A stretch of DNA of 64,000 bases from Tetranychus cinnabarinus (taxonomy: Eukaryota; Arthropoda; Arachnida; Trombidiformes; Tetranychidae), in assembly GCA_022266195.1 (NCBI GenBank), contig WHVY01000001.1, positions 1,240,001 to 1,304,000 of the forward strand. Reading direction: 5' to 3'. Below are positions 1 through 11,976 of the stretch, one piece after another. The number at the start of each line of letters is the position of its first letter. Position 1 is the stretch's first letter. A program made the position numbers and the translations under genes. A model generated the notes under the pieces. It worked only from the letters and a program-made list of their open reading frames with translations, was not told the origin of the DNA and searched no databases.

Positions 1-865
1 GAGCCTCAATAAACTCATCAGAGAAACGATTCTAGATTATAAATAATGATTTGCTGGAAAAGTTTCGATGAAAAAACAGATCAATAATAAAGTTGAAAAG
101 AAGAGGCAAAAAATTGAAAATGAAGATTCTTCTGCAGTTGAACAGTAAACATTTCAACATTTCAATATTTTTCCACTAAAAGTCATTAATGAAAAGTTCG
201 AAAGAAAACATTGAAAGTTCAAGTACTCCAACTTTTCAATGTTTTAATAATAAAAACTTCGAAAGCAATAATTGTTAGAATAATCAAAAGTGAAAATTGA
301 AGGTAAAATGTACTTGGTTTACCCTCAATCTGGCAACTCTTTTAATCGAGATTTTGTTTTTACTTCTTTCACTTCCAACCCTTTTCAAGTTTGAGCTAAA
401 TTTACAGTTGAAAATGATCTCATTAACGAGAAATGATGAAAACTAGATCATCTCATTTGGCACAGACAAGTGGCTATAGATGAACGCTTGAAGGAGTTTT
501 GAAATGCAATCATGAACATAGTGACGTGATGAACAAGAGAAAAAATGTTTTCGTTAATAAAGATTTTTTTTCGCAAAATTTCAACTTCCAAAGTAATGAA
601 TATATATTTTTTGATGATAAGTTAATTGGAAGAATCAATTTGTCTGTGAAAAGAAGAAGAATCAACATTAATAAATTATTAATTATATCTTGAAGCTATG
701 AGTTGGAATAACATGGAATTGTCCAGATAAAAAGTTGGGAGGAAAAAAGTTGATGAAAGGCGGGCGAAAAAGTTTATCTTTTTTTCATTGCAACCAATTT
801 GTTTGCTCGAAACAATGTAATTGAATTAACCTTTTCTTGTTTCTCCTCTTTCCCTTTTTATCCAG
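1..865 (+). other. intron of the GPCR gene, no exon seen
   Basis: This AT-rich stretch precedes the first visible GPCR exon and ends in a pyrimidine-rich acceptor with AG at 864-865. I see no coding exon, RNA gene or clear repeat. The receptor exons for TM1 and TM2 must lie further left, outside the window. Confidence 0.5.
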
Positions 866-3800
866 TGACAAGTTTAACCTCCAGTGTCCTTACTCTATCA
901 GCCATTTCATGTGATAGATTCATTGCCATCATGTATCCACTTCGAGTTCGAGTGACCAAACAGCGAACCAAGGCGGTCATCACAGTCATCTGGATCATTT
1001 CAATACTCGTTTCAACTCCATTCCTCTTCGTTCGTAAACACTTACAAATAAAGGTAATTTGAAATGTGAAGCAAAAGAAGAAGAAAAAAAGTTGAGAAAA
1101 AAAGTTCTGTCTTTTGTTTGGAGAGAAAATTTTGGACAAAAGAAGGTCAAATTTTCTCTGATTACTTGCCCTATTCTTGATTTGATAGAGTAACCAAGTT
1201 ACTTTTAGTTGATTGAATGTTTGATCGGTGAACAAGAACAAAAAATACAAGCTGATTAGCGAGGAAATTCAGGGAAAAATGAAAGAAAAGAATAGGAGAA
1301 AAAAAGGAAAAAACAAAAGTAAATAGGTATTAATAAAGATTATTAGCAACAGGGAAAAGGATACAATAATAATGAACAATTGAACTGATAATAAGGAACC
1401 TTTTCTCTTCTCGTTTGTGCCTTGCTTTGGTTCCGTTTGCAAGGTGATCAAGCAAATTGTATCTTCATCATCACTTGAAACTTTCATCTCTTTACCCTTT
1501 ACACTTGTTTTCCCATTGACCTTAAAGTTGTCATTAGTTTGAATCAGTTTAAGAGCATTAAAACATTTTCAACAGAAAAGTAAATCAAGAGAGAGAGAGA
1601 AAAAAAGTTAATCTGAAACTTGGATCAACAAAAAAAAGAGTGACGAAAGTTTACAACGATTTAATGGACTAAGTAAAAGTTTAACAAGTTTATATAATAC
1701 CTCTTCAAGCCGAAGATTGACTCTTCAACTCTTCATCTATCATTAACGTCTCAATTGCTTTACCAATCTTTATTGATAATACTTTGACGATCAGGAAGAA
1801 ATGTTTCCTTTTTTTACTCTTCTCGACTTTTTTTTGTGTGCAAATCGATACAGAAAATCCAAGTTATGTAATTTCGAAATTCTATTCAGTTGAGAGTTTC
1901 TCAAATGCTGAAAAACCTTTGATTTAATGGGCATATTTTTTCTTGCATCGAGAATCAAATCGCTTTCATTTTTTTTCCAACCAACATTATTTGTATCGAT
2001 ATATTAAGTTTGCAACTTTTTGGCTCATCAAGTTTAATTATACGTTGTTGAGGAGAAAAGTAAAAGTGATTCATTGAACATCAATTGGATGCTGATGAAC
2101 ATTAATTAAGATTAACAAGGTATACATGATTAACTCTCATTTGTTAGCAATGAAAAGAAACAATTTGCTCCATGTTGCAGCTAATGATTGGTCATGATCT
2201 TAATCAAGTAAATGTCTATTAACGCATATATTACTATTGAATTAACTAACATTAACTTGTTTGGTGAATTTCGTTGCTTCGAATTATTTTTTGTGAGAAA
2301 AATGGCAAAACTAACAACTTCGTTTTCATCATTTCTTTTGTTTTATTACCATTCATACACTAACAAGGAAAGTGTCCAAATAACTCCAAAAAGGTTTCAA
2401 GATTTAGCATAAAATTTATGTCGAAATCGTCAACGAATTCTTAAAAATTTTAAAATTCATTTTCGACTTTCTTCTTCTTCTTCTTTTTCGGTTGAGAACT
2501 GAAAAGATTTGTGGTTATTTAAGCTTCCCAATATTATAATCTGATATTTTAGATTATCACGCCTTAATTAATTCGATCGTCAATTTTCTTCTCTAAATGT
2601 TCTTGATTATTTATTTTATTAGATATCATCAGATACTATAATTAATTTGCAGATAATTTCGTGTTCATTTTTCTCTCATGAAAGGCGAGTTCAACTGAGC
2701 ATGCTTTTATTCAAGCAATTTAATACAAAAGATGGAAACAATTGTTTCTTTTCCATGAAAATCCCGAGAGAAAACTTTTTTACTGCTTTTTCTTTTGTGG
2801 TGAAAAAGATTCATTTTTTTCTAACCATAGTTATTGTTATTAGAAAATGCTTGGAGTATTTGGTTAAATTAATACAAATGATGAGATAGAAACATAATAA
2901 CAGTGAAACAATGTGAATCAATTTACAAATTTTGCCCAAACCGAAAGAAAGTTGAAAACAGAAACCCAATTCAGTTTCATTTACATCATTATTTGGCAAC
3001 AAAAACGAGGCAAAACTTGTTCATTATTAAGTTACTATTTTGATTGTCTCATTTAATTGCACTTCATCCACATAAAACCAGGAATTGATCAAAATTTAGA
3101 ATATAAACTTTAGTTTTTGGATTCTCAACTGAATCAGTGTTCTATTGTTCCAAAAGTGAAACAAATGTTCTCGATTTCCAGTTTGTTCCTTGTTTTTTTC
3201 TGATCTCTAGTTGCTCTTAATTGCACCGGGAGCAATCTTCTCAAATATGAAACAAAGTACAAGAACAAGAGTGTTGGGGTTACAACAAAGATCTTTATTT
3301 TAAATGTTTCCTCCTCAGAAGTCGATTGACTTCTTAGGAATAGCACCGAGGAACAAAGATCGAAAGATCTCAATCACAAATAGACTTGAATAACTATTTA
3401 AACTAATCATTAAGATTCAATAAAGAAACTGCAATTTTCATAATTCATAAAGGAACAAAGGTTTAGGGAAATGGGGAAAAAGGGGAAGAGTAACAAAACT
3501 GACTTCAATAGGGTATGAGAAGAGAGAATGAAGTGAAGTAAAGGAAGAGGAAGGTGACTATTTATGGTCACTAAGAAACTGTTACAAAATGAGCGTAATT
3601 TGAATTTAACCAATAAGCATAAATAAGATAAGAATGATTGAGAAAGTGATTAATGAGGGAAGTAAACAGTCGTACGACTGTCATCCCTTACAAGAGCAAC
3701 TCTGCCAGTATAACGGAATACGCAACAATACTGAACTGAATCGGATAATATTTTCTAAGCATTTCTTGAAAGTGGAAAAAATGAATGACTTTTTGATCCT

Positions 3801-6800
3801 TTTTTAAAGAGGAATTATGAATGATGAATTGAAATAAAATTTGTAGCAAATGGAAAGAATACAGATTTTCTTTCTTTTTTTGTCTCTCATCAGACTTACC
3901 AGAATCACAGGGAGTCCAAATTGTCCGGCTTTTAGATTTCATGTTCTTATTTTTTCTTTGATTAATGGTTTGCATTTTTCAGGATTATCAAAGAGGGTAA
4001 TCAAGTAAATCTGATTCACCATGAGCCAACATGAAGATGGAATAAATCTTTTGCTGTTATTGCAATCTTTTTACTCTTCAACCTTTATCTCATTAGCTTC
4101 CATGCAAGCAAAAGATTTTCCTTGATTATTGAAACTCGGAATATAGTTCTATCATGTAAAAAGAGAAAGGAAGTTGCAACATGACCAAGTTTCATTTACT
4201 TTGTGTTAAAATGGGTTCACAATTTTTCCTCGTTTCACTTGTTCTTTACCTTTATCTGATTTATTAGTATGAAAAGTCAACAAAGTATATGTATATCAAT
4301 TTGTGTTTGTGTTGTTGGTTGGAATAGAGTGAACAATGAGTTTAATGGAATCAACTAAACATGGTTAAGATGCTTCTCGACGTTGTAATTGTTATTAATA
4401 TCATTATCTTTATCACCATTATTAGTAGAATGTTGTATTTTTGTTGTTGCATTATGATGAACAGGGAAGTCACAGGGAGTGAATAGAAGAAAGAAAAGGA
4501 AAAGGACGAAAATATGAAAAGATTTTTAATCCCAAAGCACTTTTGATTCACCTTTTGCTTATAATGTTTTATTGCAAGTTGAATTATAGCATTCCATGTT
4601 ATTAATGGGGAATCCAATAATGATGAATAAAAATGAATAGCTATTCAAGTTATGAGATTTTGATTTATTAATAACATTATTATTATCATTGCTACTCTCG
4701 GTAATATAATAACAACGATCATACCAATATTTGGTGTAGAATGCTATTCAAGAATTGGCAGTCATTTTCAGGTTTTCACATGTTTCATGCAATCATCCGC
4801 TGATTACATTTGTTTCATGCAAATCATTCTATTCAATAAGATTCAATGAGTTTTAATTTATTCGAACTGTATCTTTTATATGATTGGACTCACTGATTGA
4901 TTGAAACAAATGCTTGATTGCGAGGTGCGAAAGTTCGTAAAATATTTTTAAATTCTGTTTTTATCAAAAAACAGCATAATGCATGGATAAATGCCTGGGT
5001 TCACCATACCAATAACTTATGTTAATCGAAAAACGGTCAACTAGTATTTTTCAGTTTTTATGTACTCCTGATGGGCTATCTAGGAGTTGACTAACATTTC
5101 ATGCCGACCCATTTTGAGTGAAAAGTTTTTGAAAAGGAAAAGGCCTTTGAAAATATTGGCCTCCATATGCAAAAAGAGAAAGTAAACTCAAAGAATTATC
5201 CTCAGAACGGAAAGAAAAAAAGACAAAAGACAATTTCAATTTATATTAATATTTCTTTATTCATTTTATATTGGATGACATATTAATTAGTCTGAGCGAA
5301 GCGAAGACTAAGCTCTACGAAAATAAATCTAATCTTTCGACGGTTGCGGCCAAACCATACAACCGATTTCATTGAAATTTTGTACAAACATGCAACATAG
5401 GGTTACGCATTGCAAAAAGGAGTAATGAAAAAATTCCTTACAGGGGTGGGGGTTATAATGTAAAAAGTGTGAATTTTTATGGTATTTTGGGCATAAAAGA
5501 GCCTGAAATGACGATAAGAGTGGGAAAGTCTGCGTTTTCTGCATGTTTTAGATATTACAATCGAGTAAAAAACCTTTGTTGGGAAATAATTAGAATTTAT
5601 CTTTGCTCTTATTTCGAACGCTCGCTCAGACTACGCCGGCTCACGGCTGACTAGTAGTTCCAAGAGCAAACATTCTCAGTGTTGCATTTCGCATAAAATA
5701 GACAGCAACCAAAAACGGATAAAATTTCATACCAGCACAATTGAACGTTTGCTATCATCCTTAATATTTGAGTTCATTCTTCTTATGGCAAACTTACAGA
5801 GCAGCCTATAACACACCCGTTATTATCTTTGATCTCAGTAACATGTTCTCCAACACGTGCTTTGCATTTCACTTCGGCACTACATTTTGGGGTTCCGTGA
5901 TGCGATAATGATGGACAAATCTACAAGAAGAAAGTAATAGCTTTTAAATAACTTCACAAATGTCTCTTATAATGGTTGGAGATTTTAAATTCTCCAAGGT
6001 TTAAAATGAGTAAGAATGAGTTTCTTTGTGTATGAATGATACTCACCAGAATGCCCAAGAAGAACAGAATAAAACACATTGAAAATTTCATGATTAAGCT
6101 GTATACGAAATGATAGATTTAACTCAAGTAACAGTAAACTAATTGATAACTAAATGATCAGAAAGAAGCTTTATATACCTAAATTTTGTTAGCTCAGTGA
6201 TTGAGATTGACAATCCTTATTTAAATAGCTTTAAATTTAAATAAAATTTTAATTAGTAATTAGAAGGATAGTCTAAGGGTAAATTTTCTGCCTTTTCGTG
6301 TTAATTCGTCACCTTTGGTATCAATAAACTGAATTAAACTTTTGTCTGAAACGACTAGAAACTAAAATAAATGAGGCTAGAGAAAATAAATAAGAATAAC
6401 CACAAAAGCAAAACACCAAAAAACATTCATCGTTGGCTATTCTTAACTACAGATTATTCAACAAATGAGTAAGCTTTCTTTTGGCTATGACTCATATCCG
6501 AAGAAGTATACGAGAACCTGAAATTAATTTCAAAATGATAATATTAATATGAAAGTTCTTCGATAGTTGGTCACTATGTTTCATTTCAAAGTCATGTCAA
6601 ATTTTTTTTAATTCGTGCGGAATGCTGATAAAGGTCAAATAAATATTATTGTATGATGCAATATGCCAGATAATATCATTGTTTAGTTATGTGATTCAAT
6701 TCTCATAATTTTCCATCCTCTCAACATATCATTGAATAAAAAAGATCTAAAAATTCGTAAAAAACTCATTCTTCCAGTTACTGTAGTTTTGGCTTGAAAT

Positions 6801-9800
6801 ACCCAGTATCATCTTTCATTATTTGCTCATTGCAATTGTAATAAGTTTTGACACGCAATTCAGATGTAATGTGTCCAGCTTTGCCTGGGTTTCAGCATAT
6901 GTTACAGTATCTGACCTTTTGATCTTCCAAGGCTCATTTTTTTGCATATTTACACAGTAAATACGGAACGATTCGCAAAAAATAGCATCTTTACAAAGAG
7001 TCTAGAGATGTCCCGGGAGATTGTTTATCTGCAGCGGGCATACAAAGGATGTTTTTGATATTAGTGATACTTTTTTTACATGAATAATCAAGTTTACAAA
7101 TCAATATAATTTAAGAGCAAACATCCTTTGTTTTCGCTATTTATAACCATTTTATTAGAAACATTGGTGTAGACAAAAAATTTACACAGTAGTTCGTTTA
7201 GACGCGAGGACTTAGACTGTATGAAACTTACATAAAACTAATGAATAATCTGTCCAAATAATTAATATCAACTATTCAATTTTTCCTTCAAATCAATAAA
7301 CGATAGCATGGTATTATATAGCATATATTAATATTTGCATGAACTCGCTAAATAGCATTAGAGTCCATAGTTATTGTGAATCTTTGTTTGTTGCTTTTAT
7401 GTTCAAATCTTACACCAACAAAGCTTTTAAGTTGTAAGTAACACATAAAATTAGCAAACAGCTCACAAATTGCATTACGTTAGCATTGGAAAAACTAAAA
7501 TTCATTCAATATTCTTGACAATTATAAACAATGGCCTTTTGAAAATATAGATTTGAACCAAATGCTGTCTAGACCGAAAAATGACGATTCAGTGTTTGCC
7601 TTCAAAATGTTAATCAGAGGTTGCATTTGTCTGAGCGTAGCGAAGAATCAGTCCATAGCTTGGAAAATTCAAAAAATAAACTTTGGTCATCGAATCCTCA
7701 GGCACTGTTGTACCTACTTCTTTAAATTTCACAGCACAGATGTTCATTCTTATCAGATCAGCAAGAGCACTATTCCGTTTGCAAACTTCCATTTAAAACT
7801 TTTAGGCGCAAAACTGGTTCACTCAAATGCATGAGCTAACGAGTTAGATAAACTTGTTATAAATGTTTTCATACTGCCAGTGAAAGGTGCAATTCTTGAA
7901 AATCACAATAAATGCGCTTTTCTGCTTCATCGCTTTTTATCCTTGAAAGTCCATTCAAATCATCGCCATAAAATTTAAAATTCATTATTTTTCAACCTAG
8001 GCATGTCAAAGTTGTAACTCTTCCAAGATCAAGCTTTCTGATTAAAATTTAAATTAAAAATTTTATGATTGGGGCTCTTTATTTTCGATGAGATGTCTAT
8101 GGTAGTTGAGGAACTTTGAGTGACCTTGCAATATTCAGCTCATGATTTTTCCATTGCGGCAGATTATGGTTGCATCTGTAGAGTCAACCCTTCAATCAAT
8201 CCAGTATCAATTCATCAAAAAAGTTCATTCAATACTTCAATATTCGCAGCAAATAAATGCATATTTTCTTGATATTGATTGTTCTTATTTTTGTGTCAAT
8301 GAGCATTTTCCTCCTCGAAATGCTAATCTGATTCAAAGAAACCTCTGATTCAATGTATGCTGAGGAAAAAAATATTTGCTCAAGACAACTAATGAGATTA
8401 ATCTGAACATTTATTCAAAAATTATTCTCTCGCGTTTTTTCTTACACCACTTTTTTGCCCATTCAGTCAAGTCTTATATTTCCAATGACTTTACTTTCAC
8501 CAAAGTTGAATCTAAATTGCCATGAAAAAGATAATGAAGCTGACAATATGAAACAGTAAACCCAATTATCTGTAACTATCTTTCTACAGTCTTTTGAGAG
8601 TTTGCTAAAAAAGCTACAGTAAAATGATCTAAACGGTTCATCTATTGAGAGGAAAAAAGATTCAGTTTACCATGGATAAGGTAAGACGAAATTAATAATA
8701 ATAATTGTCTATCAACACATTGAATGAGTCTAAACAGTTTTACAAGTAGCTCAGGTAAGCTGAGTAATGAGCTTGTCAATAAAGTTTGTTAGTTCATCAA
8801 AAGTAGTTCAAAATTCAAGGTAAATGCATGTTGCCCTGATAAAATCTTCAAATCTATTAGAATAACCCGTTTTTTAATCGAATCTAAAAATTTTTATCAA
8901 ATGATTAAAAGTAAACTTAATTCCATTTTTGACAAGAAAATCTTTTATCGAACATTTTCCTCGAAATTGAATCTGAAAGAAAAGCTCTTTTCTGCCAGAA
9001 CAAAAATTAATGTTCACTGTTTCAATTTACTCGCCCGATTATTTCTCATTTTTCAAAGTCTATACAAAACAGTTGTTCTATCAGCTGAACAATCTTTTTT
9101 TATTCAACTTTATTTTCCAACTTTTCATGGTAAATAATTGCTTTCTTAACATTTGACGAATAATCTGAAACATTGTTAATCATTTGTTGCTATCCTGAGA
9201 TCTGCATAAACTTGGCATCATTTCATGTTTACCATCATTCAGTTCACAAATGAAATATTTTACCAAATCTGACAGTTTCAATCTATTCAAGTGTGACAGT
9301 TCAATTTGAATTCAATATTTCAAACGATTTTCAATGTTTCTCTATCGATGTGACTCGAATTGATGTCAATTGTAAAAATTGAACATTTTTCTGTATTCTT
9401 CTTTTTCTCTTCATTTTTCAACTTCATTTGATTCAACCATTAACTTGCAACCTTTTCTTATCACCTTTTCAGTGGCGCAACTTTATTGAAACAAACTGTC
9501 AAGAAGTTTGGCCGGGTCACACCGTTTACGATCCAGAAAAGGAAAGATGTATAACAACTTATCCAGGGAAAAAATATTACTATACTTTTGTTACGATTGC
9601 ACTATTTTTCTTACCAATCATCATAATGACCACAGCATATGTTTTAATAATTTGGAAACTTTGGATTACTAAGCTTCCTGGTGAGAGTAATGCTGCCTCA
9701 ATATGTGCACAACATCGAGCCAAGAAAAAGGTGAATTGCAATTTAATCCTTCAAAAGGTTTGACATCTTGAATTAACAAATTTCATGTTAGCAGAAAATT

Positions 9801-11976
9801 GCTGAAATGAAAGTCTTTAATGCCTTAAACAACCTCAATCAAACAGTCAAGGGTTAAAATGAAATCAATTTCCGTATACGAAAAAATTTGATTGAAAAAG
9901 CAAAAAAAGATTTGACTGAGACTTGAAATAGAACCAAAATTGAATCAACTTTTTTCGACTTTACTAAATTGATTACATTGACGCATAAAAAAAGTATAAC
10001 TTATCAAAATGAAATGATACATTTCAAGTTTAACATGACACATTAGCAGGGTGCTGATGAATGTTTTCGGTATTTGAGTGACAGCTTTAGTATTTCTTGG
10101 AGTCTGGAAATTATTTTCACAAATTATTATGTTTTTATTTCTCAGGTAATCAAAATGGCTTGCATTGTTTTACTCGTCTTTGTTTGCTGTTGGGCACCTC
10201 TCCAAATAACATTAATCTATTCAGAATTTTTTCACTCACCTTCGGAGCGAGGACAAGTAAGTATCGATAACTTCATTTTTGCCTTTTATAAAGTAATCTT
10301 TGAAAACTTTTCTTTCAGGGACAATCTTAAAGGTCAAACAATTTTGACTATTTCCTTCGAATCCTTGAAATGATTTTTTTTTCTGTCATTTGAACATTGT
10401 TAATTTTTTTTTCGATGAACTAGAATTGACTATTTTATTATCATTTTTTATTAAATATTTCCAACTTTTTTTATCTTCTCTGTGAGCCATTAACGCTCAA
10501 GGATACAAATGTTGATATTGACTTATAAAAATGTCAATATAAATATTTGCAATTTTTTCTGTTCTGCATTCCTTTCTTTCTTGCTTCGTCTGACAAGTTT
10601 ATGAGTTTAACTCTATTTGCGCATTCATTTAATAGTAATCTAACCATATCAGGTTGAACTGAGCAAATATCATTCAACTAATGATATGCAACATTATTGA
10701 TTCCAGATTTAGCAGCCTTTATTAATGCATTTTATTGAACAGTTAACTTGCTTTGGTTTATGCATAACAAGTCGTTCAGCATCACACATATAAAAATCCA
10801 TGTTTATACATTAATGTCATAAAAAGGTATCAACAAAAAGAGTTTACTCGAAATTCATTAACTGGATACATGTCAATGTGCTAATGTTTTTGATTGGCAT
10901 TTGATTCGGTAAAGTAACAAATGTTTAATGTTGTAATCAAACTCAGCAACAGCAATTCGACTTCTCGAGGGAAAATAATGTCTCCTTTATTAGCCAAAAA
11001 GAGTTGGAAAATATTTCGATTGATATGATTCCCATTAAATTACCTGTTGAAATGATTCAAAATGTACATAATAGTTGTCTACTTCAAGTTGAATCAATTT
11101 AAACAAACAAGTCTCAGTTTGCAATTTTCAGTCAACACAAAGTTTTCAAATCAAGTTTAAAATAAAAAATTACTTTCAACTCATTTGTTTATGAATAAAC
11201 ATTTTTCGTTTTAAAATTCATCTGCAAACATGAAAACAAAGTTGAAAGAATGCAAATTTTGCATAAAATATTCATTCGCCAAGAAACTTGTCAATTAAGC
11301 CAATCATGTATAACTAAATGTTCATACTTTTTAATACACTTTTGCTTCAAAGTTTCAACATTTTACCTTTTCTTGCCTTTCTTCAACAGTTGCCTGGTTG
11401 GTTTCGTCAAGCATCTTACTTGGCAATTTTCGTTGCATACTCCAACAGTGCCATAAATCCAATTATCTATGGAGGATTTGATAAAACTTTTCGTCAAGCT
11501 TTTGGTACGTTTATAAGTTGCCATAGTTTTAACCCAGTTCCTCGAGTTATCCGTAAGTAAAGTGCTTTATACTCATCTCAATGAGCACAGTAGATAGAAT
11601 CCAAATCTCTTGTCAAATATTAATGAATGGTTCAAGATTAGGGATTGAAAACAAAAGTGTTGGAAAGAAAGTTTGAAGAGATAAAAAAGTTAGTGAAACA
11701 ATTGAATGAAAAATTGTACCTGAGTATTGCCATGATTTATTTAAAGGTTACATTTAGAGGTTAATCTGTTGAAACATTTCTACGTTCATCATTTAATTTA
11801 ATTTCTTTCCTTTCCTTTTCCCCTCAACCATTGAATGTGTTTTTTACTTTTGCTTATGTTTTTTATTTTTTCTTCTTCTTTTCTGCTCTTTTCATTTTCT
11901 TCTTTTTGCAGTTGTTCCGGAAAAGAAATCACGAAATAATTACCTTACTAATACTTATAATGTTAACCAATTCTGA
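866..11976 (+). CDS. Class A (rhodopsin-like) neuropeptide-type GPCR, 3' part
   Basis: Five spliced exons: 866-1053, 9473-9730, 10146-10256, 11390-11552 and 11912-11976, all with GT/AG borders and matching phases (0, 0, 0, 1). They encode TM3 to the C-tail. TM3 ends in CDRF (a DRF variant of DRY; Asp codon 913-915). TM4 follows, then extracellular loop 2 with two Cys and a WP motif, TM5, a basic loop ending RAKKK, TM6 with CWAP (about 10188-10199) and TM7 with NPIIY (11456-11470). A short helix 8 and a 20-residue tail end at TGA 11974-11976, with AATAAA at 12322-12327. The family senses peptide ligands at the plasma membrane through G proteins; the exact ligand class is not resolved. TM1-TM2 exons lie left of the window. 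Intron 1054-9472 hosts a nested gene and a solo LTR; introns 9731-10145, 10257-11389 and 11553-11911 hold nothing I recognise. Confidence 0.85.
1054..3271. other. GPCR intron, AT-rich, no gene seen
   Basis: Donor GTAATT follows the exon at 1053. The stretch has many homopolymer runs and a CTT-rich tract near 2470. Short open frames here lack splice context and family resemblance, so none is called. Confidence 0.5.
3272..3692 (-). mobile_element. solo LTR (Gypsy/Pao-like), 421 bp
   Basis: On the minus strand the unit starts TGTAAGGGATG and ends CCCCAACA, the usual TG...CA borders. It is flanked by a 4-bp direct repeat AGAG at 3268-3271 and 3693-3696. Read on the minus strand it carries a TATA-like CCATAAATAG and, near its end, AATAAAG, the order expected in an LTR. 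No internal retroviral-type coding region is attached, so this is a solo LTR left by LTR-LTR recombination. A 4-bp target duplication is typical of Gypsy elements and possible for Pao. Confidence 0.7.
3697..5255. other. GPCR intron, no gene seen
   Basis: AT-rich sequence with simple ATT/ATC repeats near 4670-4700. Nothing supports a gene. The right end abuts the poly(A) side of the nested peptide gene. Confidence 0.4.
5286..5660. repeat. GC-richer insertion in the 3' flank of the nested peptide gene
   Basis: Compared with the paralogous peptide locus near 21180, about 370 bp is inserted between the poly(A) signal and the coding exon. The left end reads AGTCTGAGCGAAGCGAAG and the right part holds the inverted CGCTCGCTCAGACTACG. 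A related word, GTCTGAGCGTAGCGAAG, recurs near 7630. This suggests a short inverted-repeat element, but I could not fix its ends or a target duplication. Confidence 0.35.
5783..6091 (-). CDS. small secreted cysteine-rich peptide, copy nested in GPCR intron
   Basis: Two exons on the minus strand: 6091-6047 (15 codons, MKFSMCFILFFLGIL) and 5920-5783 (45 codons plus TAA), joined in phase 0 across a 126-bp intron with GTGAGT donor and TAG acceptor. The 60-residue product opens with a hydrophobic signal sequence followed at the exon junction by ICPSLS, as in the four paralogs at 21-28 kb. The presumed mature part has four Cys in the order KC, KC, GC, GC and differs greatly from the paralogs, while the signal exon, intron position and promoter are conserved. 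A TATA box lies at 6169-6177 and AATAAA (minus strand) at 5256-5261. Function is unknown; a secreted disulfide-bonded peptide is the safest reading. Confidence 0.6.
6169..6177 (-). promoter_or_regulatory. TATA box of nested peptide gene
   Basis: TATATAAAG on the minus strand, 78 bp upstream of the ATG at 6091. The same box and surrounding GAAGCTTTATATACCT word occur at the same distance in all four paralogs. Confidence 0.55.
6178..9472. other. GPCR intron with diverged relative of the 24-29 kb duplicated sequence
   Basis: Around 7108-7170 the words GAGCAAACATCCT and CCATTTTATT appear in the same order as near 24860 and 29570. The nested peptide gene therefore seems to sit in an old, diverged copy of the peptide-cluster block. 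No further gene is supported. Confidence 0.35.

Noticed and set aside
858..1250. 130-codon minus-strand frame over the first GPCR exon
   Set aside because: Antisense to a well-supported TM3-TM4 exon; the rest is low-complexity intron.
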